Shown: one piece after another, positions 56,407-64,000 of the stretch
Layout of the letters: the number at the start of each line of letters is the position of its first letter
How positions within the stretch are numbered: position 1 is the stretch's first letter
Assembly (NCBI GenBank): GCA_036272235.1
Contig: DATAZF010000039.1
Location: 6,586-70,585 of the forward strand
Length of the DNA: 64,000 bases
Source of the DNA: BOG-234 sp036272235
GTDB lineage: Bacteria; Acidobacteriota; Terriglobia; Bryobacterales; Bryobacteraceae
Direction: 5' to 3'
Program-made: the position numbers and the translations under genes
Notes under the pieces: generated by a model
The model's database searches: none
Seen by the model: the letters and a program-made list of their open reading frames with translations, nothing else
Told to the model about the DNA's origin: nothing

Positions 56407-58065
56407 ATGGCTTCAACCGATAAACTCACGATCCTCCTCGCCGATGAGGATGCGCTTCGCCGCGACGGTCTGGCCGCTGTGCTCCAGGGAAATCCTCAGT
56501 TCGTCGTAGTCGCGCAGTGTCCGGATGGCGAAGCCGCGCTGGATCAGATTCGCCGGTTGCGCCCCGACGTCGCCGTGGTTGACCTCAATCTCCCGAAAGT
56601 GCACGGGATCGAGTTGGTGCGGCGCGTGCGCAGCGAAGCCCTCGGCGCCAAAATAGTCGTCCTTGCCGGGACGACGGATGACGACATCATTCGCGAGGTC
56701 GTGCGAGCCGGCGGCGATGCTTACCTGCTGAAGAATGGGCCGGCGCGCCATCTGATCGATGCCATCTCGTACGTGCGGGACGGCGGCCAGTATTTTTCCC
56801 CGCAACTGCGGCGCGACGGCCTTGACCGGCATTTGCTGGAAGAGACGCCGCGCGTGTCACCCGAGCGGGCCGCGCGAGCGCGCGAAGCCAGGGCCAGCGT
56901 CGATACGGAAGAAGACGATACAAAGGAACGTGACCGGCGGGAGGGCGATACCGAACACGCCGCCCCTCGCGGTTCGCGCCACGCCCGCTATGGAAGGGTG
57001 CGCCGCCCCGCTGCCGGAGGCGGCCGCGCCAGCGACCCCCAACGCCTTCGCGAGCGCCTGCGGGAAGACAGCGGCGAAAACCTTGAGGAGCACGATTACG
57101 AAATTCTGAGTATGATGGCGGACGGCATCAAGCCCATCCTCGACCGGCTCGATGAAATCGAAGGCCGTGTCGTGGAGATGGAGACCGGCGAAGCCCCGGT
57201 CCCGGGCAACGTGCGTGGCTGGTTGAACACGCAGATCGCCGATACGTTTCAGGATTCCCGCGCGCCCGGCAACGAAGTCGCACTCGGACGCACGCTCAAC
57301 GATCTGGAAGCTCGTCTGCCGCAGTTGATCGAACAGGCGGTCACCAACCGCTTTCACAACATGGCGACGAAACTCCAGCAGGAGATCGAGGAAACGCACG
57401 TCAAGACCCTTGAGACTTTCGTCAAGAATATTCAGGTAAAGCTGGTGCAGCGCGTCTCCGCGCTCGAGACCGACATGTCGAAGCAGGCCGAGGCCATGAA
57501 TCAGCTTCGGGAATATTCGCAGCGCACGGAAGATAATCTCAGCCGTCTGATCACCGGCGTGGATAAACTCGCGCAGGAGCTCCCGCGCCGCCTTGCCGCC
57601 CCCATACATGAGGCGGTTGAGCAGCGCGCCGCAGCCCCCGAGCCAAAAAAGGTCCGCCGAAAGTCGTCATCCCGCCGATTTTCTCCGAAGATGTTCTGGA
57701 TGGCAGTGGCCGTCGTTGTACTCATTGTCGCCGGAGCGTTTCAGGCGCCGAAGCTCTTCCGGAGCTCCAGGCCGGACGCCGGGACCGCCGCTTCCGCAGC
57801 CGTCGCGCCCGGGACCACATCGGACGCTTCCGCGCCAAAACCTTCCGCTCCGCCTGCAAGCGCCGACACGAACACCAAGCTGCAGGCGGCCGCCGACTAC
57901 ACCGACCGCAAGGATTATGCGATGGCGGAAGACATTTACAAGCAGGTACTGAAATCCGAGCCCAACAATGTCGATGCCATGAAAGCGCTCGCCAGCGTCC
58001 TCTATCGCGAGGACAAGATCGAAGAGAGCGCCGCGATTCTCGACAAGCTCCCCAAAACGAATTAG
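56407..58065 (+). CDS. Receiver-coiled coil-TM-TPR fusion protein
   Basis: A 552-aa protein with an unusual plan. Residues 7-130 are a full receiver: acidic pocket ADED (Asp13, Asp15), phospho-acceptor Asp59 in VAVVDLNLPKVHG and Lys109 in YLLKNGPARHL. A charged, Arg/Glu-rich linker (140-230) replaces the usual HTH. A coiled coil (230-400) includes the module shared with the previous gene. One transmembrane helix (429-446, FWMAVAVVVLIVAGAF) is followed by an Ala/Pro linker and TPR-like helices (490-550, DYAMAEDIYKQVLKSEPNNVDAMKALASVLY). Phosphorylation inside the cell could alter the coil and the periplasmic TPR; this is inference. No homologue with this layout comes to mind. Confidence 0.83.
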   Translation: MASTDKLTILLADEDALRRDGLAAVLQGNPQFVVVAQCPDGEAALDQIRRLRPDVAVVDLNLPKVHGIELVRRVRSEALGAKIVVLAGTTDDDIIREVVRAGGDAYLLKNGPARHLIDAISYVRDGGQYFSPQLRRDGLDRHLLEETPRVSPERAARAREARASVDTEEDDTKERDRREGDTEHAAPRGSRHARYGRVRRPAAGGGRASDPQRLRERLREDSGENLEEHDYEILSMMADGIKPILDRLDEIEGRVVEMETGEAPVPGNVRGWLNTQIADTFQDSRAPGNEVALGRTLNDLEARLPQLIEQAVTNRFHNMATKLQQEIEETHVKTLETFVKNIQVKLVQRVSALETDMSKQAEAMNQLREYSQRTEDNLSRLITGVDKLAQELPRRLAAPIHEAVEQRAAAPEPKKVRRKSSSRRFSPKMFWMAVAVVVLIVAGAFQAPKLFRSSRPDAGTAASAAVAPGTTSDASAPKPSAPPASADTNTKLQAAADYTDRKDYAMAEDIYKQVLKSEPNNVDAMKALASVLYREDKIEESAAILDKLPKTN

Positions 58066-58084
58066 TTCCCCAGTCATTGCGGGG

Positions 58085-60478
<2,394 letters not shown>

Positions 60479-60498
60479 TCACACGTTACGATAGTCGC

Positions 60499-61710
60499 GT
60501 GTCGGCCCCATTGCCCCGTCTGCGTGGCGACCTCGATTTCATGCCGTCTCCCGTGGAGGACCGTCCCGGTCTCCTCATCCGCGACTCCTTCCGTTATTCG
60601 GACGCGGTGCTGATCGTTCCTCCACCGCTCATGCAATGTCTCGCCTGCTTCGACGGTGTGCAGACACTTCTCGACCTGCGCGCAAAGCTGGTAGAAGCGC
60701 TGGGAGAGTTGGACGTCGGCGACGTGCAAGCTCAACTCGTCGACGTTCTGGCGCGCAGCGGATTCCTCGACGACGAGACGTTCCATTCTATGAAGGCGCA
60801 GCGCGAACGCGAGTTCGCGGAGGCGCGCGTGCGCGAGCCATCGCACGCCGGATCCGGCTATCCGGAGGATAGCGACGAATTGCGCGAAACCATGGCTTCG
60901 TGGCTGTCTCCCAACGGGACCGCCGCGCGGAATAATCTGGTCGCGATCGCGGCACCGCACGTCAGCCCCGGCGGCGGCTACGAGTCCTATCGCGCGGCTT
61001 ACAACCTCCTGGGCCCTCAATACAAGGACCGCACCTTCGTAATCCTCGGCACTTCCCACTACGGCGCGCCGGAACGTTTTGGGCTCACCCGCAAGCCTTA
61101 TGTCACGCCGTTCGGTGAATCCCGCACCGACCGCGCGCTGGTCGACGAACTCACCCGGCTGGCCCCTGACTCCATCGCGACCGAAGATTACTGCCATGCC
61201 GTCGAGCACTCGATCGAATTTCAGGTCCTGTTCCTGCAATCGATCTTCGGACCTGGCATCAACGTGCTGCCGATCCTCTGTGGATCCTACGCGCAAAGCA
61301 TTTATCGCGGCGGCAAACCGGAGGCGGGCGAAAACGTGAACCGCTTCCTCGGTGCATTAGGCGAAATCGCCGCCCGCGAATCGAATCGCCTGCTCTGGGT
61401 GCTCGGCATAGACATGGCGCACATGGGAAGACGTTACGGCGATCGATTCGAAGCGCTCGCGCATGAGAACGAGATGCTGGCCGTCGGCGGACGCGACCGC
61501 CAACGCATGGACAGAATCTCAGCAGGCGATGCAGACGGCTTCTGGGACCTCGTACAGGAAAATCATGATGACCTGAAGTGGTGCGGATCCTCCCCTGTTT
61601 ATACGTTCCTGAAGGTCGTCCCGGGCGCGCGCGGCGCCATTGAGAAGTATGAGCAGTGGAACATCGACCCCCAAAGCGTCGTCAGCTTTGCGGCGATGTC
61701 ATTTCAGTGA
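60499..61710 (+). CDS. MEMO-family (AmmeMemoRadiSam system protein B-like) protein
   Basis: A 403-aa protein with a GTG start. An N-terminal extension of about 140 residues (RPGLLIRDSFRYSDAVLIVPP...) precedes the MEMO domain: IAAPHVSPGGGYESYRAAYNLL, TFVILGTSHYGAPERF, CHAVEHSIEFQVLFLQ, VLPILCGSY and LLWVLGIDMAHMGRRYGD. The His residues form the metal-type site of MEMO1 and LigB-like folds. The family accompanies a radical SAM protein and an AMMECR1 protein in many genomes, but neither is seen here. Its 3' end overlaps the convergent glycosyltransferase gene by 29 bp. Confidence 0.88.
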   Translation: MSAPLPRLRGDLDFMPSPVEDRPGLLIRDSFRYSDAVLIVPPPLMQCLACFDGVQTLLDLRAKLVEALGELDVGDVQAQLVDVLARSGFLDDETFHSMKAQREREFAEARVREPSHAGSGYPEDSDELRETMASWLSPNGTAARNNLVAIAAPHVSPGGGYESYRAAYNLLGPQYKDRTFVILGTSHYGAPERFGLTRKPYVTPFGESRTDRALVDELTRLAPDSIATEDYCHAVEHSIEFQVLFLQSIFGPGINVLPILCGSYAQSIYRGGKPEAGENVNRFLGALGEIAARESNRLLWVLGIDMAHMGRRYGDRFEALAHENEMLAVGGRDRQRMDRISAGDADGFWDLVQENHDDLKWCGSSPVYTFLKVVPGARGAIEKYEQWNIDPQSVVSFAAMSFQ

Positions 61711-62848
61711 GCCTGTTCGCGTTCAGGATCCTGTCCAGAATCCCCGGAATCTCGAATACGGCCCGGTTCTTCTGCTTCTCCACCTCTGCGACGAACTTGC
61801 ATCTGCGCGCCGGATCCAGCATCTTCGTCACTGCTTCCACGATCCCGCTGCTGAAGTGGCGCAGCGAAATCCCGACTCCCTGTTCTTCGACCCACTCGGC
61901 GTTGTAGCGCTCCTGCGGCAATGTCCAGTGGTTACGCTCGATGATCACCGGAAGTCCCATCGCCACGGCCTCGCTGATGCTGCCCGGCCCTGGTTTCCCG
62001 ATAAAGAAGTCGGCCAGTCGCATGAAGCGTGGCACTTCGCGAGTGAATCCCTCCACGTGCATCGTGATCCGCCGTGGCATCGCGCGCATGGCGGCTTCGA
62101 GTTTCCTGCTCTTGCCGCAGATCGCAATGAACTGGACATCGAGACCGCTCGCATCGAGTCTTTGCGCGATGTCGAGCATCGCGGCCGACCCCTCACCCCC
62201 GAACATCATCAACGCCGTCGTGCGATCCGGGTCCAGACCCAGCGCCTTGCGATCAGGTCCACGATCCACCTCGACCGGTTCATAGTACCGGGGATTTAGA
62301 ATCATCCCCGACGTGCGAAACACCCGCTCCTTCGCGTGCCCGAGCTCCAGCGCCTGTTGGTAAGCCCGCTCCGTTCCGCAGATCAGATATTGAGGCTGCC
62401 GCTCGATCCAGAAATGGGGCGGATAATCCGCCATATCCGTAAGGATCGTCACCAGCGGAACCCCGGGCATTACTTTCCGCATCGCCTCATAAATCGCGCG
62501 ATTGAAGTTCGGGATCACGGAAACAACGAGGTCCGGTTGTTTCGTGCGCCAGTATTCCGCCAGCAGTTTCACCTGCTTCGAATGCAGCACGCGGATCACG
62601 CCGTGCATGCCTTTCATCAGCGCCGGCGAACCGATGGTCCAGCCGCGCCGGAGCAGTTCGTTGTAGATATCCTGCAACCGCAGCCCGGTGATTTTTCGGA
62701 AAATGTCCATCTCATCGAGCAGTTCCTGGAGATTCATCATCTGCATCTCCCACGGCCTGGCCTCGCGCCGCGCCACTTCACACAACGCGTTGGCGGCACT
62801 CCGATGCCCCCCGCCGGCATCGAAGAAAACCAGCTCGACTGTATACAT
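61682..62848 (-). CDS. MGDG-synthase-like glycosyltransferase (GT28 type)
   Basis: About 388 aa from ATG 62848 (MYTVELVFFDAGGGHRSAANAL), where the Gly-rich N-terminal loop begins; an upstream ATG adds six residues. The N-domain resembles MGDG synthases and processive diacylglycerol glucosyltransferases (GGGHRSAA, VVSVIPNFNRAIYEAM, TDMADYPPHFW). The C-domain has MMFGGEGSAAMLDIAQ, ADFFIGKPGPGSISEAVAMGLPVII and the donor-binding ERNHWTLPQERYNAEW. It probably adds sugar to diacylglycerol or a related lipid. Its start is near that of the divergent PAP2 phosphatase, which could supply diacylglycerol. Confidence 0.86.
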   Translation of the reverse strand: MYTVELVFFDAGGGHRSAANALCEVARREARPWEMQMMNLQELLDEMDIFRKITGLRLQDIYNELLRRGWTIGSPALMKGMHGVIRVLHSKQVKLLAEYWRTKQPDLVVSVIPNFNRAIYEAMRKVMPGVPLVTILTDMADYPPHFWIERQPQYLICGTERAYQQALELGHAKERVFRTSGMILNPRYYEPVEVDRGPDRKALGLDPDRTTALMMFGGEGSAAMLDIAQRLDASGLDVQFIAICGKSRKLEAAMRAMPRRITMHVEGFTREVPRFMRLADFFIGKPGPGSISEAVAMGLPVIIERNHWTLPQERYNAEWVEEQGVGISLRHFSSGIVEAVTKMLDPARRCKFVAEVEKQKNRAVFEIPGILDRILNANRLTEMTSPQS

Positions 62849-62916
62849 TCCTACCGATTCTTGCACGCTGCTTCAGGCTGCCATGTGAATTGTGACCGTA
62901 CAATGAATACTGGATT

Positions 62917-63429
62917 ATGATCCGGTTGATCACGGCGGGCGACCGCAAGATTATGCTGCGCCTCAACCGCTGGGAAGCCCCACAGTGGATTCGCCGCTGG
63001 ATGCTCTTCGCCTCCCGCGGCGGCGATGGCTGGCTCTGGAGCGTGATCGGCATCATCCTCTATTTCTTCGGCGGCCCGCGGCGTCTGGAAGCTCTCGAAG
63101 CCGGCTTCATTGCGGTCGGTATCGGTCAGATTACCTTCTTCATCCTCAAAAGGATCATCGGCCGCGAGCGTCCCTGCGCGATCGAGCCGCACTGCTGGGC
63201 GCTGCTGCTTCCGCCGGACCGCTTCTCTTTCCCCTCCGGCCACACGATCACCGCCTTCGCGATTGCAGTTTCGCTGGGACTCTACTATCCCGCGCTTCTT
63301 GTGGGTCTTGTCTTCTGCGCGCTCAGCGTCGCCGCGTCGCGAGTCATCCTGGGCCTTCACTATCTCAGCGATGTTCTGGTGGGCATCCTTATTGGTGCGG
63401 CAATCGGAGTCGCGGCTTTCCAATGGTGA
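62917..63429 (+). CDS. PAP2-family membrane phosphatase
   Basis: A 170-aa protein with about four to five helices. The three phosphatase motifs are present: KRIIGRERPCA (KxxxxxxRP), FPSGHTITAFAIA (PSGH) and SRVILGLHYLSDVLVGI (SRxxxxxHxxxD). These enzymes dephosphorylate lipid phosphates such as undecaprenyl pyrophosphate or phosphatidic acid. Its 3' end overlaps the following gene by 7 bp. Divergence from the lipid glycosyltransferase suggests shared lipid metabolism. Confidence 0.92.
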   Translation: MIRLITAGDRKIMLRLNRWEAPQWIRRWMLFASRGGDGWLWSVIGIILYFFGGPRRLEALEAGFIAVGIGQITFFILKRIIGRERPCAIEPHCWALLLPPDRFSFPSGHTITAFAIAVSLGLYYPALLVGLVFCALSVAASRVILGLHYLSDVLVGILIGAAIGVAAFQW

Positions 63430-63995
63430 TCCGCCGCGCCTTCTTCTATTTCGCCGTCTGCACCGCGCTCATCGCCACAGACAAGAGATCGCCGGAAGGT
63501 CAGGTTGAGGATGACGCCGTCTCGATTACCGCGACACTGCTCAGCGCTGACCAGCTCCGACAGGCTGTGGGCACCGATTTCGATAACAATTACATCGTCG
63601 TAGACGTCCACATCGCGCCGAAGGGCGGCATGCCTTACGCTGTGAGTCTTGACGATTTCATCCTGCGCTCCGAATCAAGCGGCGACCACAGCGGACCGTT
63701 TCTCAGCGCCGGACAAATTGCGGGCGCGGGTGCGCTCGTGGTGGAACGAAGCTACGGCAATCGTTCCAATCCCGACTCGCCTCGTCCGCTCGAAGGGACG
63801 AAATTGGAAATGAAGGCGGATGAGAAGGGGAATCCCGCGCTCGATGCGCTGAAGAAGAAGATGCTGGCGTCGAAGACTATTTCCGAGCCGGTGTCCGGAT
63901 TGGTGTTCTTCCCGCTGAATCCCAAAGAGAAAGCGAAAAACCTGATTCTGAGTTGCAAGACGCCGAAGAGCCATCTGCGGCTGGCCTTCAAGTAA
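63423..63995 (+). CDS. Small exported protein, function unknown
   Basis: A 190-aa protein whose ATG (63423) lies inside the end of the PAP2 gene. The N-terminus (MVIRRAFFYFAVCTALIATD) is a signal peptide or anchor. The mature part is strand-rich (NNYIVVDVHIAPKGGMPYAVSLDDFILRS, SGLVFFPLNPKEKAKNLILSC) and ends in SHLRLAFK. The order of strands and the FFPL motif suggest a beta-sandwich like that of DUF4352-type secreted proteins, but I do not recognise a family. It stops just before the window's right edge. Confidence 0.72.
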   Translation: MVIRRAFFYFAVCTALIATDKRSPEGQVEDDAVSITATLLSADQLRQAVGTDFDNNYIVVDVHIAPKGGMPYAVSLDDFILRSESSGDHSGPFLSAGQIAGAGALVVERSYGNRSNPDSPRPLEGTKLEMKADEKGNPALDALKKKMLASKTISEPVSGLVFFPLNPKEKAKNLILSCKTPKSHLRLAFK

Positions 63996-64000
63996 TCGCG

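Overview
The window looks like chromosomal DNA of an Acidobacteriota member, probably a Solibacter/Bryobacterales- or Vicinamibacteria-like lineage. The assignment is inferred from gene content only: GC-rich coding, an Oar-type TonB receptor with a carboxypeptidase-regulatory N-terminus, a DUF6152 protein paired with a 'DGKPDFSGVW' secreted protein, DUF4097 pairs beside ECF sigma factors, a c-type heme/copper-monooxygenase-like protein, and Gram-negative envelope genes (BamA-like, LpxD, secretin). I saw no rRNA, tRNA, insertion sequence, phage or CRISPR array.

Layout. 1-3.7 kb (-): BamA/Omp85 fragment cut by the window edge, a clear terminator, then a secreted two-gene unit. 3.8-7.5 kb (+): HbpS/GlcG-like protein, then ECF sigma, zinc anti-sigma with HEAT-like tail and two DUF4097 proteins. 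7.5-12.8 kb (+): MBOAT O-acyltransferase, two SGNH proteins, a small acyl carrier protein and a KASIII-like protein whose catalytic Cys is Ser; this looks like a dedicated surface or exopolysaccharide acylation operon. 13-20.4 kb (+): Oar-like TonB receptor followed by two large two-component proteins. 20.6-24.5 kb (-): a hydroquinone/hydroxyquinol ring-cleavage operon. 24.7-27.1 kb (-): second ECF sigma/anti-sigma pair and a CPBP membrane protease. 27.2-31.3 kb (+): small secreted protein, methyltransferase, cytochrome b with a Tat-exported molybdenum oxidoreductase, and the heme/copper protein. 31.3-38.8 kb: carboxypeptidase-regulatory protein, lipid kinase, LigA, DUF885 peptidase, LpxD.

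38.9-52.1 kb holds a complete-looking Tad/Flp pilus locus on the minus strand (PilZ, GT-C-like membrane protein, two Flp pilins, CpaB, CpaC, CpaE/TadZ, CpaF, TadB, TadC). Two tandem 31-32 aa single-helix microproteins follow TadC directly, then a terpenoid-cyclase-repeat protein and a DUF362 protein. The prepilin peptidase lies beyond them on the other strand.

52.4-58.1 kb is the most unusual stretch. NarL-type regulators and a soluble HisKA_3 kinase (with the Asp after its phospho-acceptor His replaced by Ala) are interleaved with three proteins sharing one coiled-coil motif. One of the three is a receiver-coiled coil-transmembrane-TPR fusion whose receiver closely resembles the neighbouring LuxR regulator. 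I infer a phospho-signalling scaffold at the inner membrane, possibly serving the Tad pilus next door or the class A PBP immediately downstream. The window closes with a MEMO-family protein, an MGDG-synthase-like glycosyltransferase, a PAP2 phosphatase and a small secreted protein.
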